From Halalkalibacter hemicellulosilyticusJCM 9152 (GTDB lineage Bacteria > Bacillota > Bacilli > Bacillales > Bacillaceae_D): a DNA stretch of 64,000 nucleotides. The notes beneath the pieces were generated by a model. That model ran no database searches and was not told the origin of the DNA. It was given only the letters and a program-made list of their open reading frames with translations. The stretch is from the NCBI RefSeq assembly GCF_000513115.1, contig NZ_BAUU01000025.1:1-64000 (forward strand), read 5' to 3'. A program made the position numbers and the translations under genes. Positions 17,401-26,450 of this stretch are shown here, one piece after another (the first letter of the stretch is position 1; every line of letters begins with the position of its first letter).

Positions 17401-17442
17401 GTCATATGGTGAGACAACCTCTCTCATCATATGGCTTTTTTC
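17401..17442 (+). terminator. Terminator after nrdJ
   Basis: GTCATATGGTGAGA pairs with TCTCATCATATGGC (G-U pairs included) and is followed by TTTTTT. Confidence 0.85.
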
Positions 17443-17607
17443 TGTCAGGCCTGCTGGAGAATTCGTACCTCTTACCCGCAAACGATCGTCTTTACTCTTT
17501 TTTAATGAAAGGTTTTTTTGAACAGGCTTTCTTACCATAATTTAATAAGGCTGAAAGGTGAGGGAGCGTCTACACTATGTTTAAAAAGGAAAGGTGTAGG
17601 TTCTAAC

Positions 17608-18633
17608 ATGAAACCATTTCAGCCACAGCTTGTTTATATTGAACCTCAAGCGCTTCATTTCCCACTTGGAAGACAGCTCAAAGAAAAATTTGAAAAGCAA
17701 GGTGTTGAAATACGTGAAACGACTTCTCACAATCAAGTCCGAAACATTCCAGGGAATAATGAGCTTCAGCAATATCGTAATGCAAAGTCAACATTAGTGA
17801 TAGGAATTCGCAAAACACTTAAGTTCGATACATCTAAACCGTCAGCTGAATATGCGATTCCATTAGCCACTGGCTGTATGGGACATTGCCATTATTGTTA
17901 TTTACAAACGACTTTAGGCAATAAGCCATATATTCGTACGTATGTAAATATTGATGAAATTTTTGGTGCAGCCGACCAATATATGAAAGAAAGAGCACCA
18001 GAGATAACGCGTTTTGAAGCAGCATGTACATCAGACATCGTAGGTATTGATCATTTAACTCATACGTTAAAGAAAACGATTGAACATATAGGCCAAACGG
18101 ACCATGGACGGCTTCGTTTTGTGACTAAATATCATCATGTTGACCACTTATTAGATGCTAATCATAATGGGAAAACACGCTTTCGATTTAGTGTGAACTC
18201 TGACCATGTGATTAAAAAATTTGAACCGGGTACGTCTTCCTTTTTAGAGCGTATTGAAGCAGCTGGAAAGGTCGCAAAAGCAGATTATCCGTTAGGGTTT
18301 ATTGTTGCTCCTCTTATTTTGCATGAAAATTGGAAAGAAGGTTATTTAGATTTGTTTGAACGACTAGAAGCGATATTACCTACTTATGCTACAAAGGATT
18401 TAACGTTTGAGCTTATACAGCATCGATTTACGAAAACAGCAAAAAATGTGATTAAAAAACGGTATCCTAAAACAAAATTGGAGATGAATGAAGAGGAACG
18501 TAAATATAAATGGGGGAGGTATGGGCGAGGTAAATATGTTTATAAGAACGAAGATGCGAATGCGCTAAAAGAAATACTTGAATCATATGTTCAGCGTTTT
18601 TTTCCGAAAGCGAAAGTAGAGTATTTTACTTAA
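17608..18633 (+). CDS. splB: Spore photoproduct lyase SplB
   Basis: A 341-residue radical SAM enzyme that splits the thymine dimer called spore photoproduct during germination. The cluster motif is C90-MGH-C94-HY-C97, the same spacing and position as in B. subtilis. Cys140 in EAACTSDIVG corresponds to the H-donor Cys141. The ATG at 17608 gives the usual length. An in-frame start at 17518 lacks support. A splA attenuator gene, which precedes splB in B. subtilis, is not seen here. A sigma-G promoter is expected, but no convincing match was found. Confidence 0.94.
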   Translation: MKPFQPQLVYIEPQALHFPLGRQLKEKFEKQGVEIRETTSHNQVRNIPGNNELQQYRNAKSTLVIGIRKTLKFDTSKPSAEYAIPLATGCMGHCHYCYLQTTLGNKPYIRTYVNIDEIFGAADQYMKERAPEITRFEAACTSDIVGIDHLTHTLKKTIEHIGQTDHGRLRFVTKYHHVDHLLDANHNGKTRFRFSVNSDHVIKKFEPGTSSFLERIEAAGKVAKADYPLGFIVAPLILHENWKEGYLDLFERLEAILPTYATKDLTFELIQHRFTKTAKNVIKKRYPKTKLEMNEEERKYKWGRYGRGKYVYKNEDANALKEILESYVQRFFPKAKVEYFT

Positions 18634-18808
18634 TTCCTTCCTTGGCATTGTCCTTGTTCACTAAATTGTGTAAAATGAGAGTGGTATACTTTTTCGTAAT
18701 AACGCAATGATGAGACACAATATATAGTTTATTTGAGTTGCATGATAACGACTATGATGCACGTGCTAACGGTGTGAACATTGCATGAAGAAAATTGGAG
18801 GGGACACA

Positions 18809-19225
18809 ATGCCAACACCTAGTATGGAAGATTATTTAGAGAGAATATATATTTTAATAGAAGATAAAGGATATGCACGAGTATCTGATATTGCAGAGGC
18901 ATTAGAGGTTCACCCTTCATCAGTTACAAAAATGGTTCAGAAATTAGACAAAAGTGACTATTTAATTTATGAACGTTATCGTGGACTAGTTTTGACGAAC
19001 AAAGGAAAAAAAGTCGGAAAGCGTCTCGTGTACCGTCATGAGCTATTGGAAAATTTTTTACGAATTATCGGTGTCGATGACGAATTTATTTATCAAGATG
19101 TCGAAGGTATCGAGCATCATCTAAGTTGGGATGCGATTGATCGAATTGGTGATTTAGTGCAATTTTTTGAGGAAGATAAAAAGCGATTAGACCAACTGAA
19201 AGAGATTCAACGACAAAACCAATAA
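18809..19225 (+). CDS. mntR: Manganese-responsive transcriptional regulator MntR
   Basis: A 138-residue DtxR/MntR-family dimer with an N-terminal winged helix and a metal-binding dimerisation domain. All Mn ligands of B. subtilis MntR are at the same numbers: Asp8, Glu11, His77, Glu99, Glu102 and His103. Asp8 (rather than Met as in DtxR/IdeR) marks Mn selectivity. GGAGGGG precedes the ATG at 18809. When loaded with Mn it represses Mn importers. A probable target operator lies at 44791-44806 upstream of the mntA-like gene in this window. Confidence 0.95.
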   Translation: MPTPSMEDYLERIYILIEDKGYARVSDIAEALEVHPSSVTKMVQKLDKSDYLIYERYRGLVLTNKGKKVGKRLVYRHELLENFLRIIGVDDEFIYQDVEGIEHHLSWDAIDRIGDLVQFFEEDKKRLDQLKEIQRQNQ

Positions 19226-19302
19226 GAATTTGAATTTTCTATACGGAAAGAGCACCATTTATCAGAAATCTGACATAGTCTTTAATAGGAGGCGATGTGA
19301 AG

Positions 19303-20199
19303 ATGAAGGTAGATGGTGTTTTTGCTGGTGGAGGCGTTAAAGCCTTTTCGTTCATTGGAGCCTTACAAGTAATGGAGGAAAAGGGGTTTGAGTTTGATCA
19401 TGTAGCGGGTACAAGTGCCGGTTCATTGGTAGCAGCCCTTATTAAATCGGGATATACAAGTGAAGAATTATATGCTTTGTTAGATGAATTAGATGTAGAA
19501 ACCTTTAAAGATGAGAGAATGTCCTTACTTCCGTTTCCAATAGCAAAATGGATTCATCTGTATTTTAAATTTGGACTCTATCGTGGTGATGCATTAGAAA
19601 AATGGTTAAAAGAGGCGTTAGCTAAAAAAGGCGTAAGGACGTTTGCAGACTTACCTAATGAATCATTGAGATTGATTGCATCTGATTTAACGCGCGGTCG
19701 CTTAGTAGTATTGCCAGATGATCTGAAGCAATATGGTGTCATACCAGAAAAATTTTCAGTGGCAAGGGCAGTTCGAATGAGCTGCAGCATTCCGTTTTTC
19801 TTTGAACCGGTGAAAATATATAGTCGTGGTAGTAGTCGGAAACCGTCTTATGTCGTTGATGGAGGAATATTAAGTAACTTTCCGATGTTTTTATTTCGCA
19901 ATGGTAAAATGAAAAAGTATCGTAAGCCAGTTATTGGTTTTCAACTCACACCTGAAATTAGTCAATTACCGAAAAATAAGATGAGAAATGCCATTGATAT
20001 GTATCGTGCGTTGTTTGAAACGATGAGTAATGCGCATGATCTTCGTTATATTGATGATCAGCATGCTAAAAATGTTGTTTTTATTCCAGTTATAGATGTG
20101 AAAGCAACGGATTTTGAACTAACAGATGTGCAAAAAAAAGAATTAGTTCATTTAGGGAGAGATGAGACAGAGCAGTTTTTACGGAGTTGGTCTTATTAG
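19303..20199 (+). CDS. yqhO: Patatin-like phospholipase family protein YqhO
   Basis: A 298-residue patatin-fold protein with the oxyanion motif FAGGGVKAF, the nucleophile serine in GTSAGS and the catalytic Asp in VVDGGILSNFP, so the Ser-Asp dyad is complete. It is probably a cytosolic or peripheral lipid acyl hydrolase; the substrate is unknown. AGGAGG lies 4 bases before a GTG (19297) and 10 before the ATG (19303), so the start is uncertain by two codons. It follows mntR as in B. subtilis. Confidence 0.87.
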   Translation: MKVDGVFAGGGVKAFSFIGALQVMEEKGFEFDHVAGTSAGSLVAALIKSGYTSEELYALLDELDVETFKDERMSLLPFPIAKWIHLYFKFGLYRGDALEKWLKEALAKKGVRTFADLPNESLRLIASDLTRGRLVVLPDDLKQYGVIPEKFSVARAVRMSCSIPFFFEPVKIYSRGSSRKPSYVVDGGILSNFPMFLFRNGKMKKYRKPVIGFQLTPEISQLPKNKMRNAIDMYRALFETMSNAHDLRYIDDQHAKNVVFIPVIDVKATDFELTDVQKKELVHLGRDETEQFLRSWSY

Positions 20200-20280
20200 G
20201 ATAAGGAAAAATTTTACAAATATCATCAACCCGGTAGCGTGTTCGTAGTGCTAGATTATGGCAAATCTCTAAACAAAAAA

Positions 20281-20325
20281 ACCTGTCGAAAGTCTCGCTT
20301 TTGCGAAACTTTGTCGACAGGGGGG
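20281..20325. terminator. Hairpin between yqhO and yqhP
   Basis: CCTGTCGAAAGT and ACTTTGTCGACAGG pair around a loop and lie between two convergent genes. A-rich sequence before it and a T-rich stretch after it fit a bidirectional terminator, though T-runs are not adjacent. Confidence 0.6.
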
Positions 20326-20342
20326 TATCGTGTTTTATTTAT

Positions 20343-20741
20343 TTAAAATAAAGCGCGATTTTTTTTCTTGTTTTTCTTACCTTCTATGACTTTAAAATTA
20401 TGGTCCGGTCGTTTTTTGCGGATCAGTGGCTCAGGTTTCTTTTTTGATCGGATTGGTTGAACGTTTGTATGTCGTTTAGATGGATGTTGTTTGTTGTGAT
20501 GCTGGCTTGTTTTCTTTGCTTTGCGAATTTGGGCTCTTGTTGGGCCAGAACGTGATGGAAATAGTGGTGTTCCATAACGTCTAGACATGACCAATCGATA
20601 GACGAAGAAGATGAGCCCAACGATTACAATGACCCAAAGCAGTTGTCTTAATAAAGCAAGAGGGTTAAAAAGAGAGATGATCAGTCCAACAATAGAAAGT
20701 CCGATAATGATCGGCAATATAAACTTCATTATGGAATTCAT
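20343..20741 (-). CDS. yqhP: SA1362-like membrane protein YqhP
   Basis: A 132-residue protein with two N-terminal transmembrane helices (about residues 5-22 and 30-50) and a long, very basic tail rich in Lys, Arg and His. The tail includes IRKAKK, KKKPEPLIRKKRP and a Lys-rich end. By order and composition it is the YqhP/SA1362 family. The start at 20741 follows GGAGGTG. The tail is probably cytoplasmic and could touch nucleic acid or lipid; function unknown. Confidence 0.75.
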   Translation of the reverse strand: MNSIMKFILPIIIGLSIVGLIISLFNPLALLRQLLWVIVIVGLIFFVYRLVMSRRYGTPLFPSRSGPTRAQIRKAKKTSQHHNKQHPSKRHTNVQPIRSKKKPEPLIRKKRPDHNFKVIEGKKNKKKNRALF

Positions 20742-20947
20742 TAAATCCACCTCCAAACGATAATAAACGTATCTACGATGTGTACAAGCCTTTCATTTTT
20801 TATAATCTGTATTCTACATCTTACATCGAATTCCCTCTATTTTTCAACTAGGACTTCCTTCACACTATACCCGTTATGGTGGAACTTTAATCATTTCGAA
20901 TGGGACTACGCATTAATGGGACATACTATTTTGTGGAGGTGTTGAAC

Positions 20948-21415
20948 ATGGAGAAACAAACAGTTGAACAACAGATGTCATTTGCAGCGAAAGTCACTTT
21001 AATTGGTTTTTTTGGTGGGTTGATTTGGTCGTTAGTTGGTTATTTTGCTTTTTATTTTAAGTTTATTCGTGTAGGCCCAGCTTTAGCACTGATGCCTTTT
21101 GTTTTAGGTGAGTGGAAAGATACATATATCGGGCAACTCGTTGGAATTGGTTTGATATCAGTATTGTCAATTGGGATTGCTTTTTTATATAAGTTACTCT
21201 TTCAAAAGGTTAATAGTATGTGGGCAGGGGTTGCATATGGACTAGTATTGTGGGTAATGGTTTTCTTTTTGTTAAATCCGATCTTTCCAGGATTGAAGTC
21301 TGTTCATAACCTTGATTTAAATACAATTATTACATCTGTATGCTTATACGTCTTATATGGAACATTTATAGGCTATTCAATTTCTTTTCAATATGCAGAA
21401 GAAAGGCAGAAATAA
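20948..21415 (+). CDS. yqhR: YqhR membrane protein
   Basis: A 155-residue protein with four predicted transmembrane helices and short loops, matching B. subtilis YqhR, which precedes aroQ. GTGGAGGTG lies before the ATG at 20948. The yqhQ gene that sits between yqhP and yqhR in B. subtilis is absent here. Function unknown. Confidence 0.8.
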   Translation: MEKQTVEQQMSFAAKVTLIGFFGGLIWSLVGYFAFYFKFIRVGPALALMPFVLGEWKDTYIGQLVGIGLISVLSIGIAFLYKLLFQKVNSMWAGVAYGLVLWVMVFFLLNPIFPGLKSVHNLDLNTIITSVCLYVLYGTFIGYSISFQYAEERQK

Positions 21416-21489
21416 CAAGGAACTGAAAATGGTAAGTGTCGCTCTCTGTTCGAGAGTATGTTCAAAAAAGTATCTCAAGAAGCATACCA

Positions 21490-21543
21490 TGATTTCGCTC
21501 GCTACGCGTTTTGTAGAGAGAAAATCGCTCCCCATAAGACTTT
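21490..21543 (+). repeat. Diverged family A repeat fragment
   Basis: TTTCGCTCGCTACGCG followed by TTTGTAGAGAGAAAATCGCTC and AAGACTTTT aligns with the minus-strand fragment at 603-665 and loosely with the left half of family A. It lies in the leader of aroQ. Confidence 0.4.
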
Positions 21544-21602
21544 TAAAAGATACAAATATGGTACAATGATAAGAAACGATAGTATGAGGGGAGAGAGTCC
21601 TT

Positions 21603-22040
21603 TTGAAACGTATTTATGTCATTAATGGCCCTAATTTAAATCGTTTAGGCTTGCGAGAGCCAGATGTATACGGGCACGAAACGTTAGCAGACTTAGAAAA
21701 GTTCATTCAAATGAAGGGGAAACTGCATTCATGTGAGGTTCATTGCTTTCAGTCGAACAGCGAAGGTCAAATTATTGATTGGATTCATGAAGCTGGTGAG
21801 AAGAACGCAAGTATGATTATAAACCCAGGTGCATATACACATTATAGTTATGCGATTCGAGATGCAATAGCGAGTGTGTCTGTTCCTGTGATGGAAGTTC
21901 ACATTTCAAATGTTCATGCAAGAGAGTCCTTTCGTCATCATTCAGTTACAGCAGCAGTAGCGAAAGGACAAATCGTTGGTCTAGGTTTTAAAGGCTATGA
22001 GTTAGCTTTATTAGCATTGTTGGAAGGGGAGACTGAATAA
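21603..22040 (+). CDS. aroQ: Type II 3-dehydroquinate dehydratase
   Basis: A 145-residue enzyme of the shikimate pathway. It has the type II signature NGPNLNRLGLREPDVYG with the catalytic Tyr, FQSNSEGQIID, INPGAYTHYSYAIRDA with the Asn that binds substrate, and the general-acid His in VMEVHISNVHARESFRH. The start is a TTG after GGGGAGAGAG. It shares its stop region with yqhT (TAATGA), so the pair is translationally coupled. Confidence 0.95.
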   Translation: MKRIYVINGPNLNRLGLREPDVYGHETLADLEKFIQMKGKLHSCEVHCFQSNSEGQIIDWIHEAGEKNASMIINPGAYTHYSYAIRDAIASVSVPVMEVHISNVHARESFRHHSVTAAVAKGQIVGLGFKGYELALLALLEGETE

Positions 22041-23110
22041 TGAGCCGACTTGAAGCGTTACGTGAACAATTTAGTGAGCATAATATTGACGCACTCCTTA
22101 TTACAAGCTCCTATAATAGACGTTACATGGCAAACTTCACAGGAACAGCAGGAGTTGCTCTCATCACAAATAGGGACGCGATCTTTGTGACAGATTTTCG
22201 TTATATGGAACAGGCGAAGGAGCAGGCAAAAGGATTTGAGATTGTTGAACACACTGGTCCGATATTTGCTGAGGTGACACAGCAGTGTCAGAAATATAAG
22301 GTGAAGAAGCTTGGATTTGAGCAAGCGCATGTTACATATGAATATTACCAGCTGTATCAACAAGCCCTTGTCGATACAGAGCTTGTACCAGTTAGTGGAC
22401 TTGTGGAGGAGCTTCGCTTAATTAAAGACGCAGCTGAAATCCAAAAGGTGCAAGCGGCAGCTACTATTGCTGATGCAGCTTTCGATCATATCGTTTCTTA
22501 CATTCGCCCAGGGCTAAAAGAAATCGAGGTGGCGAATGAATTAGAATTCTTTATGCGTAAAGAGGGAGCAACAAGCTCTTCGTTCGATATGATTGTTGCC
22601 TCTGGTTATCGTTCAGCGTTACCTCATGGAGTGGCGAGTGAAAAAGTAATAGAGTCAGGTGAACTTGTGACGCTCGACTTTGGGGCATTGTTAAATGGCT
22701 ATTGCTCTGATATGACGCGTACGGTTGCTGTAGGAACTATTAATGATCAATTAAAAGAAATTTATGATACGGTCTTGCAAGCACAGTTAAAAGGAATGGA
22801 AGGTATTAAGCCTGGATTGACTGGTAAAGAGGCTGATGCCCTAACACGTGATTATATTGAGAAGAAAGGCTATGGCGCTTACTTTGGACATTCGACAGGT
22901 CATGGGCTCGGTATGGAAGTACATGAAGAGCCACGCTTATCCCAAATGTCGAAAACGGTTTTAAAGCCAGGGATGATTGTGACCGTAGAGCCAGGGATCT
23001 ACTTAGCTGGTGTTGGTGGAACACGAATAGAGGATGATACGTTAATTACAGCAGACGGGAATCGTTCGTTTACGCATTCAACGAAAGAACTACTTTCTGT
23101 TGGAGATTAA
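22040..23110 (+). CDS. yqhT: M24-family Xaa-Pro aminopeptidase-like protein YqhT
   Basis: A 356-residue metallopeptidase with an N-terminal creatinase-like domain and a pita-bread C-terminal domain. All five metal ligands are visible: Asp in TLDFGALL, Asp in YCSDMTRT, His in STGHGLGMEVHE, Glu in TVEPGIY and Glu in TRIEDDT. It likely cleaves an N-terminal residue before proline. Its place just before efp is conserved in Bacillus and is suggestive because EF-P helps translate proline runs; a direct link is not shown. Confidence 0.93.
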   Translation: MSRLEALREQFSEHNIDALLITSSYNRRYMANFTGTAGVALITNRDAIFVTDFRYMEQAKEQAKGFEIVEHTGPIFAEVTQQCQKYKVKKLGFEQAHVTYEYYQLYQQALVDTELVPVSGLVEELRLIKDAAEIQKVQAAATIADAAFDHIVSYIRPGLKEIEVANELEFFMRKEGATSSSFDMIVASGYRSALPHGVASEKVIESGELVTLDFGALLNGYCSDMTRTVAVGTINDQLKEIYDTVLQAQLKGMEGIKPGLTGKEADALTRDYIEKKGYGAYFGHSTGHGLGMEVHEEPRLSQMSKTVLKPGMIVTVEPGIYLAGVGGTRIEDDTLITADGNRSFTHSTKELLSVGD

Positions 23111-23199
23111 ATAAAAATGACTGAGAAAGTTTTTCCAAGCTGTGGTATAGTAGATAACGTGATGTCACGTCAAAGCTCGGAATATGGAGGAATAAAACA

Positions 23200-23757
23200 A
23201 TGATTTCAGTAAATGATTTTAAAACAGGTTTAACAATTGAAGTAGATGGTGGGATTTGGCAAGTGATGGAATTCCAACATGTCAAGCCGGGGAAAGGAGC
23301 GGCGTTTGTTCGTTCAAAGCTACGTAATTTACGTACGGGATCGGTTCAAGAGAAGACGTTTCGTGCAGGAGAGAAAGTATCGAAGGCACATATTGAAAAC
23401 CGTCGTATGCAATATTTGTATGCAAATGGGGATATGCATGCGTTTATGGATAACGAAACGTATGAACAAATTGAGCTAGCAACAGCGCAGATTGAGCATG
23501 AGCTTCAATTTTTAAAAGAAAATATGGAAGTTCAAATTATTAGCTATGAAGGTGAAACGTTAGGCGTAGAAGTTCCTAATACGGTTGAATTAGAAGTGAC
23601 GGAAACAGAACCAGGTATAAAAGGAGACACCGCTTCAGGTGGAACAAAGCCTGCAACTGTTGAAACGGGCTTAACCGTCCAAGTCCCTTTCTTTGTGAAC
23701 CAAGGCGATGTTCTCATTATTGATACACGCAGCAGTGCATATGTTTCACGTGCATAG
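23200..23757 (+). CDS. efp: Translation elongation factor P
   Basis: A 185-residue, three-domain protein that relieves ribosome stalling at polyproline. Domain I carries [18 protein letters not shown], with the lysine of the PGKG loop at the tip. Domains II and III end in [24 protein letters not shown] precedes the ATG. A TATAGT with a TG extension upstream (near 23140) may be its own -10. Confidence 0.97.
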   Translation: MISVNDFKTGLTIEVDGGIWQVMEFQHVKPGKGAAFVRSKLRNLRTGSVQEKTFRAGEKVSKAHIENRRMQYLYANGDMHAFMDNETYEQIELATAQIEHELQFLKENMEVQIISYEGETLGVEVPNTVELEVTETEPGIKGDTASGGTKPATVETGLTVQVPFFVNQGDVLIIDTRSSAYVSRA

Positions 23758-23765
23758 TTGTAATA

Positions 23766-23815
23766 GAGGGGTTTCATAAGGGTGTTATAACCCCTTTTGG
23801 AACTCTTTTTTAGAT
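23766..23815 (+). terminator. Terminator after efp
   Basis: A GGGGTTTCATAAGGG/TTATAACCCC inverted repeat starts ten bases after the stop and is followed by T-rich sequence. The stem has an interior loop. Confidence 0.55.
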
Positions 23816-23951
23816 AAAAGAATTGATGAAATTTTGATTGGGAGATGAAAGTGAGTTTGCGCGTAAGTTACATGGTTGGTTGAAAGGAAAAGTACGTTCA
23901 CCCAATCTTAACAGTTTTATAACGATTCCGCCGTTTTTATTGGTGCTTTTA

Positions 23952-23998
23952 GGGATTTGTCAAAAGGTGCTTTCACCTTTTGACAAATCCCTTTTTTC
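23952..23998 (+). terminator. Strong terminator upstream of yqhV
   Basis: GGGATTTGTCAAAAGGTG pairs with its perfect complement across a CTTT loop (18 bp) and is followed by six T. It isolates yqhV and the spoIIIA operon from upstream transcription. About 140 bases between this and the efp terminator hold no supportable gene. Confidence 0.92.
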
Positions 23999-24060
23999 TT
24001 AGGTTCTGAATTTAAGAATTGGCTCATAGGTTGTACAAAGTGAGTGTGAGGGGTGAAGTA

Positions 24061-24342
24061 GTGAAAACGTGGTTCTTTTCAATTGAAGTTGCACTGTTAA
24101 TCATGGTTGGATTACGTCTTGTTTCAGGACTAATTGAATTAACAGCTGCCGCTCTTATGTTGCGCTTGAACAGTGTCGAAAAGGCGATAGCGGTCAATGC
24201 AGCCCTTGCCATTATAGGGCCAACCATTCTAATTTTATCGATTAGCATCGGTTTAATTGGAATGAAAGATCAGCTTTCATTCATAAAGGTTGCTTTCATT
24301 GCTTCCGGAGTTACGCTCATTTTGATAGGTTTAGCAAAATAA
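24061..24342 (+). CDS. yqhV: DUF2619 membrane protein YqhV
   Basis: A 93-residue protein, the same length as B. subtilis YqhV, with three hydrophobic segments. The GTG start at 24061 has GAGGGGTG upstream; an in-frame extension to 24019 is not supported. It lies 17 bases before spoIIIAA as in other Bacillus. Function unknown; it may be read together with the spoIIIA operon. Confidence 0.82.
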   Translation: MKTWFFSIEVALLIMVGLRLVSGLIELTAAALMLRLNSVEKAIAVNAALAIIGPTILILSISIGLIGMKDQLSFIKVAFIASGVTLILIGLAK

Positions 24343-24359
24343 AAAAGGAGGAGAAGACG

Positions 24360-25292
24360 ATGATCCACGAAATTAGTTCCGTCCTACCCCATTCCATTAG
24401 ACAAGTATTGAAGCAAATGGATCGCACGGTTTTCTCAACAATAGAAGAAATACGGTTACGTATGAACAAGCCTCTTGAAGTCATATCAGCAGGTCTCCCC
24501 TATTATCCACGCCAACAAGATAGGGTATATGTTGTTTCAGCAGATGATGCGAAATTTGTTATGAACCAACTTAGCCAATACTCGATCTATGCTTTTGAAG
24601 AAGAACTACGTCGAGGGTTTATCACAATAACAGGAGGCCATCGTGTTGGACTAGCTGGTAAAGTCATTTTAGAAAAAGGTTCAGTGAAAACATTGCGTGA
24701 TATTAGCTCCTTTAATATTCGAGTTGCCCGGCAAGCAATTGGATCAGCTGAACCATTACTATCAAAGCTTTATCAAGGACGTTGGTGTAATACGATCCTC
24801 ATTGGACCTCCACAAACAGGTAAAACAACTTTGCTACGGGATTTAGCACGTATCATTAGTCAAGGAATAGAGAAACGTCACATTCCAGCACTAAAAGTTG
24901 GAATTGTCGATGAGCGTTCAGAAATTGCAGCGAGTCTAAGAGGCGTCCCGCAGCTTGAGTTAGGTGCTCGCGTAGACGTTTTAGATGGTTGTCCGAAAGC
25001 AGAAGGAATGATGATGCTCATTCGTTCGATGAGTCCGGACGTCTTAATTGTTGATGAAATTGGACGAGAAGAGGATGTTATAGCCGTCCAAGAGGCTCTT
25101 CATGCAGGAGTTAAAGTAATGACGACCGCCCATGGATATTCAATGGAAGATGTTGAGAAGCGTCCAACCTTAAAGCCATTATTTGAAATGAGTGCGTTTG
25201 AACGTTGTATTGAATTGACTCGTACTCAGAAGCCTGGTGAGATTAAGCGAATCCGAAATCAATATAAGAAAGATTTGGTGAGTGTGACGTGA
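24360..25292 (+). CDS. spoIIIAA: Stage III sporulation protein AA (secretion-type ATPase)
   Basis: A 310-residue ATPase related to those of type II/IV secretion. Walker A is IGPPQTGKTTLLRD and Walker B is DVLIVDEIG. It powers assembly or function of the SpoIIIA-SpoIIQ channel between mother cell and forespore, which late sigma-G activity needs. AAAAGGAGGAG precedes the start. It overlaps spoIIIAB by four bases. A sigma-E promoter is expected upstream, but I could not assign one. Confidence 0.96.
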   Translation: MIHEISSVLPHSIRQVLKQMDRTVFSTIEEIRLRMNKPLEVISAGLPYYPRQQDRVYVVSADDAKFVMNQLSQYSIYAFEEELRRGFITITGGHRVGLAGKVILEKGSVKTLRDISSFNIRVARQAIGSAEPLLSKLYQGRWCNTILIGPPQTGKTTLLRDLARIISQGIEKRHIPALKVGIVDERSEIAASLRGVPQLELGARVDVLDGCPKAEGMMMLIRSMSPDVLIVDEIGREEDVIAVQEALHAGVKVMTTAHGYSMEDVEKRPTLKPLFEMSAFERCIELTRTQKPGEIKRIRNQYKKDLVSVT

Positions 25293-25801
25293 AATGGGTC
25301 GGTTCTCTCATAATTATCCTTGTCACTACGTGGATGGGTTTTGAATATGCCAAACGATTAAGTGATAGACCTAAACAATTAAGACAACTAAAAGTAGCTG
25401 TTCAGTCATTGGAGGCAGAGATGATGTATGGGTTAACACCACTAGCTCAAGCTGCTGAGCATATTGCTAAGCAACTGCCTAAGCCAGTTAGTACAGTGTT
25501 TGATTTGTTTTCAGAAAAGCTACTAGAGCAAGAGCATAGTGCCTTTGATGCGTGGCAAGCAAGTATTGAAGTTGTTTGGCCTAGGACGGCTCTTTTAGAT
25601 AGTGAACGTGAAGTGATGCTACAATTTGGCGCAACACTCGGACAGCATGACCGTGATCAGCAACAAAAGCAAATTCATTTAACGTTAGCTCATCTGGCAA
25701 GAGAGGAGCAAGAAGCGCGCGAGAGACAGCATCGGTATGAAAAGATGGTGAAAAGCTTAGGCTTTCTAGCAGGCTTACTAGTTGTCATCCTATTGGTGTA
25801 A
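25289..25801 (+). CDS. spoIIIAB: Stage III sporulation protein AB
   Basis: A 170-residue protein with an N-terminal transmembrane helix, a helical middle (residues about 25-145) and a second hydrophobic helix at the C-terminus (SLGFLAGLLVVILLV). It resembles the GspF/platform-type proteins of secretion systems. The GTG start overlaps the spoIIIAA stop (GTGA). It is part of the mother-cell feeding-tube complex. Confidence 0.93.
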   Translation: MKWVGSLIIILVTTWMGFEYAKRLSDRPKQLRQLKVAVQSLEAEMMYGLTPLAQAAEHIAKQLPKPVSTVFDLFSEKLLEQEHSAFDAWQASIEVVWPRTALLDSEREVMLQFGATLGQHDRDQQQKQIHLTLAHLAREEQEARERQHRYEKMVKSLGFLAGLLVVILLV

Positions 25802-25819
25802 GAAGGAGGAGGAGAGGTT

Positions 25820-26026
25820 GTGATGTATGATGTGAACACCATCTTTCAGATTGCTGGAATTGGCATCGTCGTCGCGATGATTCACACGGTATTGAAACAG
25901 ATGGGAAAAGAAGATTGGGCACATTGGGTCACCTTAATTGGGTTTGTCGTCGTTCTTTATATGGTTGCAACAATTGTTGATGATTTATTTCAGAAAATTA
26001 GAGGCGTGTTTCTGTTTCAAGGGTGA
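25820..26026 (+). CDS. spoIIIAC: Stage III sporulation protein AC
   Basis: A 68-residue protein with two transmembrane helices and a short polar turn containing KQMGKEDWAHW, ending KIRGVFLFQG as in B. subtilis. The GTG at 25820 gives the same length as the B. subtilis protein; the next codon is ATG and could serve. It lies behind AAGGAGGAGGAGAGG. Confidence 0.92.
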   Translation: MMYDVNTIFQIAGIGIVVAMIHTVLKQMGKEDWAHWVTLIGFVVVLYMVATIVDDLFQKIRGVFLFQG

Positions 26027-26031
26027 GGTGA

Positions 26032-26427
26032 GTGGCGATTGATATTATTCAAATTGTTGGGTTAGGGTTAATCGCAACCTTCCTAGCCCTAGTTGTGAAG
26101 GAACAAAAGCCGATGTTTGCCTTTATGCTGACAGTCTTTGTTGGTGTATTCATCTTTCTATTTCTCATTGATGAGATTGTCAAAATCATCGAGATGCTTG
26201 AAGGAATAGCAGAGCGAGCGGATCTTAATATGATGTATTTGCAAACAATCCTAAAAATTATCGGTATTGCCTATATCGCAGAGTTTGGTTCTCAAATAGC
26301 TAAAGACGCTGGACAAGCTGCTATTGCTTCAAAAATTGAATTAGCCGGGAAAATTTTAATACTCGTGCTTGCTATTCCGATTTTAACAGCTGTCATTGAG
26401 ATGGTGTTGTCATTGTTACCAACCTAA
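26032..26427 (+). CDS. spoIIIAD: Stage III sporulation protein AD
   Basis: A 131-residue protein with four hydrophobic helices, the polar loop GIAERADLNMMYLQ and the conserved IAYIAEFGSQIAKDAGQ. It is homologous to SpoIIIAC in its first half. The GTG start is six bases after spoIIIAC within GAGGTGA. It is a membrane part of the SpoIIIA channel. Confidence 0.93.
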   Translation: MAIDIIQIVGLGLIATFLALVVKEQKPMFAFMLTVFVGVFIFLFLIDEIVKIIEMLEGIAERADLNMMYLQTILKIIGIAYIAEFGSQIAKDAGQAAIASKIELAGKILILVLAIPILTAVIEMVLSLLPT

Positions 26428-26450
26428 AAAGAAGGTTGAGGTGTTCTTTG

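Noticed and set aside
17545-17580. Sigma-G promoter for splB
   Set aside because: TGAAAG and TACACTA resemble the two elements, but the spacing is about 13 bases instead of 17-18.
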